Assembly (NCBI GenBank): GCA_964624235.1
Contig: CAZUXY010000022.1
Span: 4,474-68,473 of the forward strand
DNA: 64,000 nucleotides
Direction of reading: 5' to 3'
Origin: CAZUXY01 sp964624235
GTDB taxonomy: Bacteria; Spirochaetota; UBA4802; UBA5368
In this document: positions 52,884 to 61,720 of the stretch, in pieces
Layout: each line of letters begins with the position of its first letter
Numbering within the stretch: position 1 is the stretch's first letter
Program-made: the position numbers and the translations under genes
The notes under the pieces: model-generated
Seen by the model: the letters and a program-made list of their open reading frames with translations, nothing else
Told to the model about the DNA's origin: nothing
The model's database searches: none

Positions 52884-55409
52884 ATGGAGAAACATCATCG
52901 CCAGCATGAGACCATAATTTCATATTTTAAAAGACTGTTTATTTTTACCGAGGGGATCGGTTACGGGCTTATCGTTCCCGTATCGGGGGCCCTGATCATC
53001 ATCATTACCGGTCTCAATGTTCGGCAGGGACTGATCATGTTCGGCATTATGATAGGAGTGGCCCTTGTCGGATTCATACCTTTTTTTATTTCTTACCTGC
53101 GCTACCTGCGTCCCGTGCTTGCTTATCTCGGGGACATTTCCACCCCGGAGGGAGCCGGCGAAGCTTTCATTACCGCACGGAAAAGGTTTTATGGCTTCCC
53201 CGTTTTCCACCTGTTGAATACCGCCGCCCGCTGGATCGTACTGTTTCCCGTCGTCATCGTATTACTGGGATTCATGACTAATAACACCCATATTCAAAAC
53301 CTGAATGTGTGGTCCCTCCTGGCATTCGATATTCTGCTGTGTGCCATCCTCTATTATTTTGTTGCCGATATATACGTAACGAAAATCGCCTCCCTCGGTG
53401 TTTTTCCCGCCGATCTGGAAGGAAAAACACGCATAAGTTCATCACTGGCCTTTGTCGCTATCGCAAGCGTCTCTATGGGTATCATCCTCATGGTGCTTGT
53501 GGTGTTAAATATTTTCTATTCCAGCGTTGAAAAGTCTTACGTGAATCAGCTGAATAATGTGATCATGATACTGGACAAGAACATCGAGAAATTCTATGAC
53601 GAACGCACCGGCGAAGCTAAAGTACTGACAGAGAATCCAGTAGTGATCGATGCTGTGAAGAGAGGCCGGTATGCCGACGCAACACGTATTTTCAAATCAG
53701 TGTATGACCACTATGGCGTTTACGAAAATGTCTTCATATCGACTCCGGAAAAAGATTCAATGATCGTCGCTTCTCCGGTTCCCGGTTCCGTAGGCCTGCG
53801 TTACCGCGGTGCCGGTTACGCTGATAATATCGATGCCGCACTCCAGGGGAAGTTTTTCTACAGCAAAGCGAATAAATCGCCGGTCACTGGTTTCCCCGTT
53901 GTCCTTCTGACAGCGCCCATAAAAGACGGCGCTACCGTTATCGGCATATTGGGGCTTCCCTTTGAACTGGGGAAATTCGCAACCGCGATGGTTTCGGAGA
54001 GAAAAATTGGTTTCACCGGATATCCCTTCATCACCGACGAGGCATTGAATTTTATCGGGCATCCCGACAAATCCCAAATACTGCAAAATGTGGAACAATA
54101 CGATTTCGGGAAAATCATGAAAGCCAATGATCAGGGCGCCGGTATCGATTATTTATGGAAAGGGGAGCACAAACTGCTTTCTTTCGTGAAAAACAAGAAA
54201 TTTAAGTATTATACGGCGACGACAATCTACCTTTCCGATATCGACGCCAGCGTCATCAACGCTGAGATTCTTATGCTGATACTCATGCTGGGCTGTCTCC
54301 TCATCGTCGGTCTGATTATCGTATACTTCATAAGCAGAAAGCTGAAATCCCTGGGGGAAAACGAAAAACTGATCGAAAGTCTCGCGACCGGTGATTTAAC
54401 GAAAGACGCTATTGTCACATCGAACGACGAAATTGGAAGGATTAGCCAGCGCCTGAAAAGTTTCATTGAGGAACTGCGCAACGCCATTCGCAACATCCAG
54501 AACGTTTCCAATGAGGTGGCCACTTCCGCCGAGGAGATGTCGAGCACCTCGGTTTCCTTCGCCGACAACGCCCAGAGCCAGGCCGCATCGGCGGAAGAAG
54601 TCACCGCCACCGTCGAGGAGGTGTCGGCCGGCGTCGAAAACGTGGCGAGGAACTCCCTGGAACAGTTCGACCGGCTGAGCGGCTTCATCGAACAGATGCA
54701 GCAGCTTTCGGAAAGCATTAACGAGATGGGGGAAAAGCTGAAAGAGACGCTCAACATTTCAACCGGCATCGCCACCACCGCCAAATTCAGCGAGGAATCG
54801 CTCAACAACATGACCGCCAGCATGGGCCGCATCATCGACAGCTCCAATGAAATGACGAACATCGTCGACATGATCAACGACATTTCCGAGCAGATTAACC
54901 TGCTTTCGCTGAATGCCGCCATCGAGGCGGCCAGGGCCGGCGACGCCGGGCGGGGGTTCGCCGTGGTCGCCGATGAGATATCGAAGCTGGCCGATCAGAC
55001 GGCTTCCAGCATCAAGGAAATCGACAAATTCATCAAGAGCAACAACGATGAGATCAACCGGGGAAAAGAGAACATCAGTTCAACGATCGAAACCATAAGC
55101 ACCATCATCACCGGTGTCAACAACATCGGGGGGATGATGAAAGTGCTCTCGGATTTCATGAAAAAGCAGCTCGATTCCAACGCTCTCGTAAACCGCGACG
55201 CCCTGGAGATGAGAAACCGTTCCGATGAAATGAAAGGCGCGACCGAGGAACAGAAGACCGCCGTGGCTGAAATTGTTAAATCGGTTACCAACATCAACGA
55301 ACTGACCCAGGCCAACGCTTCAGGCGCCGAAGAAATGGCCGGAACCTCCGAGAGCCTTGCTTCGATGGCGGAAAATTTAAAGCGGGCGGTGGATTTTTTC
55401 AGGATATAA
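52884..55409 (+). CDS. Methyl-accepting chemotaxis protein with multi-helix membrane N-terminus
   Basis: 841 residues. The first 215 residues contain five to six membrane helices (LIVPVSGALIIIITGL, IMFGIMIGVALVGFIPFF, WIVLFPVVIVLLGFM, LLAFDILLCAILYYFV, LAFVAIASVSMGIIL), more than the usual one. A Cache-type sensor (about 225-455), another helix (about 463-484), HAMP and a signalling domain with LLSLNAAIEAARAGDAGRGF follow. The signalling half (from about 54480) is clearly more GC-rich than the first half. ATG follows AAGGAGG. The end overlaps the convergent peptidase gene by 11 bases. Confidence 0.92.
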   Translation: MEKHHRQHETIISYFKRLFIFTEGIGYGLIVPVSGALIIIITGLNVRQGLIMFGIMIGVALVGFIPFFISYLRYLRPVLAYLGDISTPEGAGEAFITARKRFYGFPVFHLLNTAARWIVLFPVVIVLLGFMTNNTHIQNLNVWSLLAFDILLCAILYYFVADIYVTKIASLGVFPADLEGKTRISSSLAFVAIASVSMGIILMVLVVLNIFYSSVEKSYVNQLNNVIMILDKNIEKFYDERTGEAKVLTENPVVIDAVKRGRYADATRIFKSVYDHYGVYENVFISTPEKDSMIVASPVPGSVGLRYRGAGYADNIDAALQGKFFYSKANKSPVTGFPVVLLTAPIKDGATVIGILGLPFELGKFATAMVSERKIGFTGYPFITDEALNFIGHPDKSQILQNVEQYDFGKIMKANDQGAGIDYLWKGEHKLLSFVKNKKFKYYTATTIYLSDIDASVINAEILMLILMLGCLLIVGLIIVYFISRKLKSLGENEKLIESLATGDLTKDAIVTSNDEIGRISQRLKSFIEELRNAIRNIQNVSNEVATSAEEMSSTSVSFADNAQSQAASAEEVTATVEEVSAGVENVARNSLEQFDRLSGFIEQMQQLSESINEMGEKLKETLNISTGIATTAKFSEESLNNMTASMGRIIDSSNEMTNIVDMINDISEQINLLSLNAAIEAARAGDAGRGFAVVADEISKLADQTASSIKEIDKFIKSNNDEINRGKENISSTIETISTIITGVNNIGGMMKVLSDFMKKQLDSNALVNRDALEMRNRSDEMKGATEEQKTAVAEIVKSVTNINELTQANASGAEEMAGTSESLASMAENLKRAVDFFRI

Positions 55410-56655
55410 TGTTCGCTTCTTTGATCATGCAGAGTACCGCAAGGGCATTAAGGGACGTTTTTTTTACCAGGCTTGCGGAGTAAATGAATTCCGGCTCGGC
55501 GTTTATTGAATCATCCCGGAAGGAACAGTGGCTGTTGCCGCCGCAGGGACCGAGACCGTCAATGGTGGGGCACCGGTCCCAGAAGTAGTTACCGTCGCTG
55601 GTCCCTCCCCTTTTTTCCAGTTCAACGGCGATCCCCATAATTTCAGCGGCTCTATTCCAGTGATTAAAAAGAGAAGAACTCATCTCGTTTTCCGGCCAGC
55701 AGGGGACCGACCGTTCCATGGTGATCATGGTTGAACAGGATATTCCATATTTATTTCTCACGCTGGTAAAACCGTTAAAAGCCGCGATTTCTTTTACGCC
55801 CCTGTCAAAAACCTCCTGTGTAAATGCTCTCATTTCGCCCCGGGCAAGAGCGCGGTCGGGAACACGGTTAACGGCGGAACCTCCCGAAACCATTCCGATG
55901 TTGACCGACAGTTCATTTGCCTTATCGTTGAGCCGGTCGATTCTTTGTATGACATCGGCAATCTGGACGATGGCATTGGCCCCTTCATCGTGGTTGCTTC
56001 CGGCATGGGCTGTTTTACCCGAAGTGCTGACCGTGAATAGCGCCCTGCCCTTTCGTGAAACGACAAGCCGGTAACGGTCAATGAGACCGCCATCTCCCTC
56101 AAACACCAGGCAGGCGAGAATTTTTTTCGGTCCCAAACGCTGCGTACACAGGCCGGCGAAATCATCGGAGTATTCCTCCTCCGATGCGTTGAAAAATAAA
56201 TGCCATTCGGCGGCTTTGTATGCTTCTGGATACAACGTTGCCAGCGCATCGAGGAGCATGTACAGAGAAACGGTCCCGCCCTTTATATCGACAACGCCGG
56301 GACCATAAATCTTTTCTCCGTGCACGAGCCATCTGGAGTCATTTTCTTTTTCTTCTGATTCGCTGTAGACGGTATCGAGATGGGAAATGGCGACGATGGC
56401 AGCGTCATTGTTTCCCGGGCGCGACAACACCAGATGTTCGCCGTATTCCGGTTTGACCGACGGCAGGGTCTCGACATCAAAGCCGAGGGAGTGAAACAGT
56501 TCGGCGGTGAGATGACCGCAGCGGTTTACTCCTTCCCTGTTGGCCGTATGGGAATTAATCCCGACCATTTCCCTGAGCAGGGAGAGGTAGCGGTCTTCCC
56601 TGTCCAGCAAATACCGGAAAATTTTCCCGGCGGTTTGTTTATTCAATTCAATCAT
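55399..56655 (-). CDS. M20-family metallopeptidase (carboxypeptidase G2-like)
   Basis: 418 residues. Zinc ligands of the M20/ArgE group are visible: His in AISHLDTVY (about 92), Asp in GVVDIKGG (about 122), catalytic Glu in ASEEEYSD (about 155), acidic residue in VFEGDGG (about 187), and His in GGNSHCS near the end. The middle lid domain (about 205-320) is the dimerisation region. Removes a terminal amino acid such as glutamate from peptides or acylated amino acids. It follows the amino-acid permease gene by 65 bases on the same strand, so uptake and hydrolysis may be linked. Confidence 0.88.
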   Translation of the reverse strand: MIELNKQTAGKIFRYLLDREDRYLSLLREMVGINSHTANREGVNRCGHLTAELFHSLGFDVETLPSVKPEYGEHLVLSRPGNNDAAIVAISHLDTVYSESEEKENDSRWLVHGEKIYGPGVVDIKGGTVSLYMLLDALATLYPEAYKAAEWHLFFNASEEEYSDDFAGLCTQRLGPKKILACLVFEGDGGLIDRYRLVVSRKGRALFTVSTSGKTAHAGSNHDEGANAIVQIADVIQRIDRLNDKANELSVNIGMVSGGSAVNRVPDRALARGEMRAFTQEVFDRGVKEIAAFNGFTSVRNKYGISCSTMITMERSVPCWPENEMSSSLFNHWNRAAEIMGIAVELEKRGGTSDGNYFWDRCPTIDGLGPCGGNSHCSFRDDSINAEPEFIYSASLVKKTSLNALAVLCMIKEANIIS

Positions 56656-56720
56656 GTTCCATTATACCCTGCTCTCTTCATGCAGGGAGCCGCGATAATC
56701 TGATCCTTCGCGTGGTTTTT

Positions 56721-58118
56721 TTAAATAGTCACGATCCTGTTCCTGTAATAATATATAAGGCCGGTTGATGTCAGCGCCAGTCCCAGCAGGGAAGGAACCG
56801 GCGCCGATATAAACGTCACGATGCCGAATGCGACATAGAACACGATGACCACAAGGGCGCTGTAGGGATACAGCCATGCGCGGTAGGGCCTTTCGGCATC
56901 GGGATACCTTCTGCGGAGTATGATGAGAGAAGCGATGGTCATGATATTGAATATGATACCGGTACAGGTGAAAAAATCAATGATTGCTTCATAAGCGTGC
57001 TTCGACAGGGAGGCGAAAAGCAGCAGCACCGAAGCCCAGACTCCCTGGTAGATGAGGGACATATTCGGAGTGTTGAACTTCGGATGGATCAAACCGAAGC
57101 GCTTAAAAAAAAGGCCGTCCCGCGCCATCGCATGCCATGTACGCGCTTTACAGAGTATCTGGGTACTGACATTCCCGAAAGTGTTTATCATCACCGCAAC
57201 TGAAATCATGATTCCGCCGGATGTACCCATTGCAAGTTCCATTGCATCTACCGCAATCCATTTTGAGTCTTTGAATCTATCCATTGGAAGCTGATATAAA
57301 TATGCCATGTTTGCTCCAAGGTAAAGCAGTATTACCCCGCAAATACCCATTAATAGGGATAGAGGAAGGTTTTTACGGGGATTCTTTACTTCTTCGGCCA
57401 CGTAGGTCGCTCCTTCCCATCCGCTATAGGCGAAAAAAACATAACGAAGCGCAGCTCCGAAAGCCACAATGGTTTCCCATGAAAAATTTTCAGGCCATAA
57501 ATGCGAGGTGTAGTTTTTAAAAGATCCTGGTCCTGTAAAACAGAAACCTATCACCAGACCTAGTGCTATTATTTTAAAAAAACTGAACACGTCCTGAATT
57601 ATGCCGCTCAGCATTACGCCATAACAGTTTACCGCGGTGAGCGTTGCTATGACCGCAAGGGAGAATCCGGTAATTACAATCGGAGGGAAAGGGTATCCGT
57701 ACATAATATTCCAAAGAGCGCTGAAATATTCAGAAAACACAAGCGCGACCGCGGCGATGGAACCGGTTTCTGAAACGAAGAACATCGCCCAACCACGTAA
57801 AAAACTCCATACAGGAGGGTATGCTGATCGCAGGAAAACATATGGCCCACCTGACTTTGGCATCATTGCAACCATTTCCGCATAGCAGACCGCGGCGAAA
57901 ACGGTTATCAGTCCACCCACAATCCATGCCGCACCGAACATGGAACTGGAAAGTACCAGTGCCATAACCGGTCCTGGTGTTCTGAAAATACCTGATCCGA
58001 TAATTCTGTTGATTACAATTGATACGGTTTCAGGAAGGCCGAGTTCTCTTTTAAATTCAGTGTTTTCTGAAAAGAATATTTGTTCCTGCTTTTCAAAAGA
58101 TACACCGGGACGGTTCAT
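56721..58118 (-). CDS. APC-superfamily amino-acid permease
   Basis: 465 residues with 12 membrane helices. The first helix carries VINRIIGSGIFRTPGPVMAL, the Gly-rich substrate-binding break (GSGIF) of APC permeases, and helix 6 has FAYSGWEGATYVAEEVKNPR, as in LAT-type transporters. Moves amino acids, direction and substrate unknown. Upstream of the M20 peptidase on the minus strand and probably in one operon with it. The N-terminal 25 residues are a cytoplasmic tail. Confidence 0.9.
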   Translation of the reverse strand: MNRPGVSFEKQEQIFFSENTEFKRELGLPETVSIVINRIIGSGIFRTPGPVMALVLSSSMFGAAWIVGGLITVFAAVCYAEMVAMMPKSGGPYVFLRSAYPPVWSFLRGWAMFFVSETGSIAAVALVFSEYFSALWNIMYGYPFPPIVITGFSLAVIATLTAVNCYGVMLSGIIQDVFSFFKIIALGLVIGFCFTGPGSFKNYTSHLWPENFSWETIVAFGAALRYVFFAYSGWEGATYVAEEVKNPRKNLPLSLLMGICGVILLYLGANMAYLYQLPMDRFKDSKWIAVDAMELAMGTSGGIMISVAVMINTFGNVSTQILCKARTWHAMARDGLFFKRFGLIHPKFNTPNMSLIYQGVWASVLLLFASLSKHAYEAIIDFFTCTGIIFNIMTIASLIILRRRYPDAERPYRAWLYPYSALVVIVFYVAFGIVTFISAPVPSLLGLALTSTGLIYYYRNRIVTI

Positions 58119-58205
58119 GGCAGCTCATAAACTATGGAATGCGTATCGTTCAATCGATTCCTGAAAATCATTATATGTATTTGGGTAACCCAACTGAAGA
58201 TTATA

Positions 58206-58781
58206 TCAGTTTTTTTTGATTTTCAGACGTTCCACCATCTGCCCGAAAACATCGTACATGTCTTTGAATTCATCGTTGTCTCGCAGGGGGCGTATCTCGG
58301 GATATTCTCCTGAAATAATTTCTTTCATATACTGTGTAATCACAAATATCGGACCGGCAATACGATTAGTCTGCCGTATGAGGAAATAATAAAGCAGTAT
58401 GCCCTGAAAAAGAACAACAATAATCATTACTATGATCAGCAGGGTGGTGTTGCGGACGATTCGGTTGAGGATCATAACATTATTGTCAAGAAGCTCAATG
58501 TTTTCAAGGAGGTTTTTTGATAATACACCGGACGCTATATCCACATCATTGGCATTCTTAATTTTTGAAATATTTTTTAACGCTTCAATGTGATGTTCCT
58601 GGCTGATAATAATATCCTCCATTTTTTTTACTATTTTATCTATTTTTGTATTATTATCCACCGCATTAAAACCAATTACGCCTATGATAAGCGCCACAAT
58701 AAAAATAACGATCCCCACCAGCGAAAAAGTGACTTTATGCTGAAAGGTTTTATCAACAACGATGGTCTTTCTTTTTTGCAT
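58206..58781 (-). CDS. HAMP-like membrane protein without output domain
   Basis: 191 residues: membrane helix (about 13-35), helical periplasmic part (about 36-108), second helix (about 110-130), then a HAMP-like segment RIAGPIFVITQYMKEIISGEY that ends at NDEFKDMYDVFGQMVERLK. No kinase, cyclase or receptor domain follows. It looks like the sensor half of a two-component or chemotaxis protein, and may act through a partner such as the response regulator downstream in the map. Transcribed from the minus strand alone. Confidence 0.75.
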   Translation of the reverse strand: MQKRKTIVVDKTFQHKVTFSLVGIVIFIVALIIGVIGFNAVDNNTKIDKIVKKMEDIIISQEHHIEALKNISKIKNANDVDIASGVLSKNLLENIELLDNNVMILNRIVRNTTLLIIVMIIVVLFQGILLYYFLIRQTNRIAGPIFVITQYMKEIISGEYPEIRPLRDNDEFKDMYDVFGQMVERLKIKKN

Positions 58782-58991
58782 ACCGATTATTCCGATTTGA
58801 TTTTTTACCCGGAACCGTAATGCATGAATTGATATCCGCAGCTACGGTATTGGTGTTATTGAAGCTATATAATGTTCCGGGTTTATATAAATCAATAATA
58901 ATTTGCTGGTACTGTATTGAACGCAGAAATCTATCTCTGATCATCAACCAGCGAATAGTATTCAATTTAGTAAACGTTTGGAACGCAGTTA

Positions 58992-59378
58992 TCAGTTAAT
59001 TGAACATTTACGTGGTTCCAGTACATCGGCCACGATTGGGGGGATGTCCATTGCGTTGAAGGGTTTTTGTATATATTTCATTTTTTCTAACAGATCTTTA
59101 TTTTTTGCATCCGAGGGTTTTGGTTGGGTGGTCAGGATGATCATAGGTATCCTGTTCTTTTTTGCCGTTTTTTCAATCGATGAGGACTTGTGTTTGTTTC
59201 GTTTCAGGCTGTCATCAAAAAGTATTACATCGGCACCGCCTTTTGATAGTTTTTCGCAGCCATCCTCCATGGTATACGCCATCGAGATTTCAGGAAAACC
59301 GTTTTTTTCAAGAGTAACCGCGATGTCCATCGCGATAATCGGTTCTGATTCTATTATCAAAATTCTGGGGATATTCAT
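58992..59378 (-). CDS. Single-domain response regulator
   Basis: About 128 residues from ATG 59378 (MNIPRILIIESEPIIAMDIA), preceded by CAGGA; an upstream ATG at 59414 is less likely. Receiver fold: acidic pair near residue 8-11, phospho-site in VILFDDSL (about 53), LTTQP, and conserved Lys in YIQKPF. No output domain, so it would act by protein contact like CheY or Spo0F. It faces a hybrid kinase gene across a divergent promoter region and is a good partner candidate for it. Confidence 0.82.
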   Translation of the reverse strand: MNIPRILIIESEPIIAMDIAVTLEKNGFPEISMAYTMEDGCEKLSKGGADVILFDDSLKRNKHKSSSIEKTAKKNRIPMIILTTQPKPSDAKNKDLLEKMKYIQKPFNAMDIPPIVADVLEPRKCSIN

Positions 59379-59749
59379 ATCTGGGATTCCTGTGTTCTTT
59401 ATTATTGTCGGCATCTTCTGATAAAGTTGATAAAGATTAATTAATTATTGTCCTCAATTCATCAGGTTGAAATTGTCGAAATTATCATTTTCCAGGTTAT
59501 ACTCAATATATCTATGTCTGATCTGGAAATATTTTTGACGTTTTTATATGAGGTTATAATTATTGTTTTAAAATTTCAAATTTGATACTATTGTTTATAT
59601 AAACGGCACGACTATCGCATGGAAATGGTATATAACAATTTCATAATAACTTTTTTTCAAATCAATAATAACTATTTCATTTCAGGACCCCCATTTGAAG
59701 GGTTTGTCGTATGACCGTTTACAATGATATTACCGGGAAGTGATTATTA
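59379..59749. other. AT-rich divergent region between two phosphorelay genes
   Basis: About 370 AT-rich bases. TTGACG and TATAAT occur in the plus direction (near 59532-59560) but only 14 bases apart, too close for a normal promoter. No hairpin or RNA gene seen. The region should hold the promoters for both the response regulator and the kinase. Confidence 0.4.
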
Positions 59750-61591
59750 ATGAAAAACGCTAAAGTGCTGATTGTTGAAGATGAGCTCATCATAGCTACG
59801 GATATTCGCAACATTTTGATGAGTTCCGGTTATAATGTAACCGCCATCGCGGTTGATGGTGAAGAAACCATTCAGAGCATAAAAAAGGAAAAACCCGATA
59901 TAATACTGATGGACATCGTACTAAGCGGCTCTATGGACGGGATTGAGACGGCTGATTACATAAAGCAGAATTTTCAGGTCCCTGTTGTCTTTCTGACCTC
60001 GCATTCCGATGAAAAAACCCTTAACAGGGCCAAGTATACCGAACCTTACGGATATATATTGAAACCAATACATAAAAACGAACTCACCTCAACAATTGAA
60101 ACAGTTCTCTACCGTTACGAACTTGAGTTAAAACTTCGGGAAAGTGAGCAGAAATACCGTCTGGTAGTTTCAAACGCCGATGAATCCATTTTCATACTGC
60201 AGAATGGGATACTCAACTTTGTCAATCCGGCCGTATCCAGAATAACCGGAAAGCCCGAAGAGACGCTGTTGAATAATAACTTTTTCGATCTTGTTTACCC
60301 TGAAGACAGGGAATACGCTGAATCCGTATACAATGACGACATAAAGTCGTCGGGAGGAAAAAAAACATATCAATTCAGGATAGTCGACAGCAACGGCGTA
60401 CTCAAAATAATTGAGGTTCACCCGGTTCTCATTGAATGGTTGGGCAGGGAGGCCACAATCAATTTCATGAAAGACGTGACCGAACTTCGCAACATGGTAG
60501 AAGCCCTGAGGATTTCCGAAGAAAAATTCAGCAAGGCCTTCAGCTTCAGCCCCAACGCCATAACCATTTCTACCCTTGATAATGACAGATTTATCGAAGT
60601 TAACGACAATTTTCTTACGTTTACAGGTTATGAGCGCAAAGAACTTATAGGGCTAACCGGTGAATCATTAAAACTCTGGGTAGACGTTGAAAACAGAAAA
60701 CAGTTCATAACCAGGCTTTCCATTGAGGGGTCTATTCGTGAGTATGAAACTCCCTTCAGGACAAAATCAGGAGAGATACGCTTTGCATCCCTGTCCGCAT
60801 CCATCATTGAGATCGATAACAGCCTGAACATAGTTACGGTCATGATGGATACGACGGTCAGAAAAAAGCTGGAAGACGAAATTCTAAAAGCCCAGAAAAT
60901 GGAATCAGTAGGCATACTGGCAGGAGGTATTGCCCATGATTTCAACAATCTGCTGACGGTAATTTCCGGGAATATAGCATTTATAAAAATGATTTCGACC
61001 GAGGATCCCGAACTGAAGGAATGCATAACTGAAATTGAAAAAGCCTCGATACAGGCGAAAAACCTCTCTTCACAACTGCTTAACTTCTCAAGCCTTTCCA
61101 GACCGGTAATCACCAAAACCAATCTCAAGGACCTGCTCGACAGGCGTGCCATGATCTCAAGGATTCCCAGGACTGTCGACATGGAAATCAAACTGGATCC
61201 GAAACTTTGGAGCCTGAGGGTTGATCCGGATCAGATATACAGAGTCATGGGGCATATCGTCGACAATGCCTGCGAAGCCATTGACAATAAAGGCACAATT
61301 ATAATCACTGCGGAAAATTATAAAGTCGAAAAGCAAAAATATATACCCATAGATGAAGGTAATTATGTAAAAATTTCGGTTAAAGACAACGGGGTCGGCA
61401 TACCCCAGGAGAATATTTCAAAGATTTTCGATCCTTATTTCACTACCAAACGAAAGTATTCAGAAAAGGGTATGGGGCTCGGCCTTTCCATTTCTTATGC
61501 GGTCATCAAACGGCATCATGGATATATAAATCTTGAATCCACACCCGGTCAGGGAACCACTTTTTACCTTTACTTACCCGCCGAAGCATAG
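59750..61591 (+). CDS. Receiver-PAS-PAS-histidine kinase
   Basis: 613 residues. An N-terminal receiver domain (phospho-Asp in IILMDIVLSGSMDG, about 54) precedes two PAS domains (about 135-250 and 255-375, the second with PNAITISTLDNDRFIEVND), an H box GGIAHDFNNLLTVISGN (His about 391), and an ATPase domain with DNACEAID, KDNGVGIP and GMGLGLSIS. The kinase would be under control of its own receiver and of PAS ligands. No membrane segment, so it is cytoplasmic. Divergent from a lone response regulator. Confidence 0.92.
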   Translation: MKNAKVLIVEDELIIATDIRNILMSSGYNVTAIAVDGEETIQSIKKEKPDIILMDIVLSGSMDGIETADYIKQNFQVPVVFLTSHSDEKTLNRAKYTEPYGYILKPIHKNELTSTIETVLYRYELELKLRESEQKYRLVVSNADESIFILQNGILNFVNPAVSRITGKPEETLLNNNFFDLVYPEDREYAESVYNDDIKSSGGKKTYQFRIVDSNGVLKIIEVHPVLIEWLGREATINFMKDVTELRNMVEALRISEEKFSKAFSFSPNAITISTLDNDRFIEVNDNFLTFTGYERKELIGLTGESLKLWVDVENRKQFITRLSIEGSIREYETPFRTKSGEIRFASLSASIIEIDNSLNIVTVMMDTTVRKKLEDEILKAQKMESVGILAGGIAHDFNNLLTVISGNIAFIKMISTEDPELKECITEIEKASIQAKNLSSQLLNFSSLSRPVITKTNLKDLLDRRAMISRIPRTVDMEIKLDPKLWSLRVDPDQIYRVMGHIVDNACEAIDNKGTIIITAENYKVEKQKYIPIDEGNYVKISVKDNGVGIPQENISKIFDPYFTTKRKYSEKGMGLGLSISYAVIKRHHGYINLESTPGQGTTFYLYLPAEA

Positions 61592-61617
61592 ATATTCGAT
61601 CTGCACATGATATTTTA

Positions 61618-61644
61618 TTGAACTTGAGCTTTATTCAAGTTCAA
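61618..61644. terminator. Palindrome between convergent genes, likely bidirectional terminator
   Basis: TTGAACTTGA (61618-61627) and TCAAGTTCAA (61635-61644) pair over ten bases with a seven-base loop, between the ends of two convergent genes. T-rich flanks are short, so termination strength is uncertain. Confidence 0.5.
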
Positions 61645-61720
61645 ATCCTGCCGCATGATTCACCACGCAGTGTTGCGGTATCTTAAAGTATCAGCGTCGC
61701 TCTAAATGTCAGGGCCGGTA

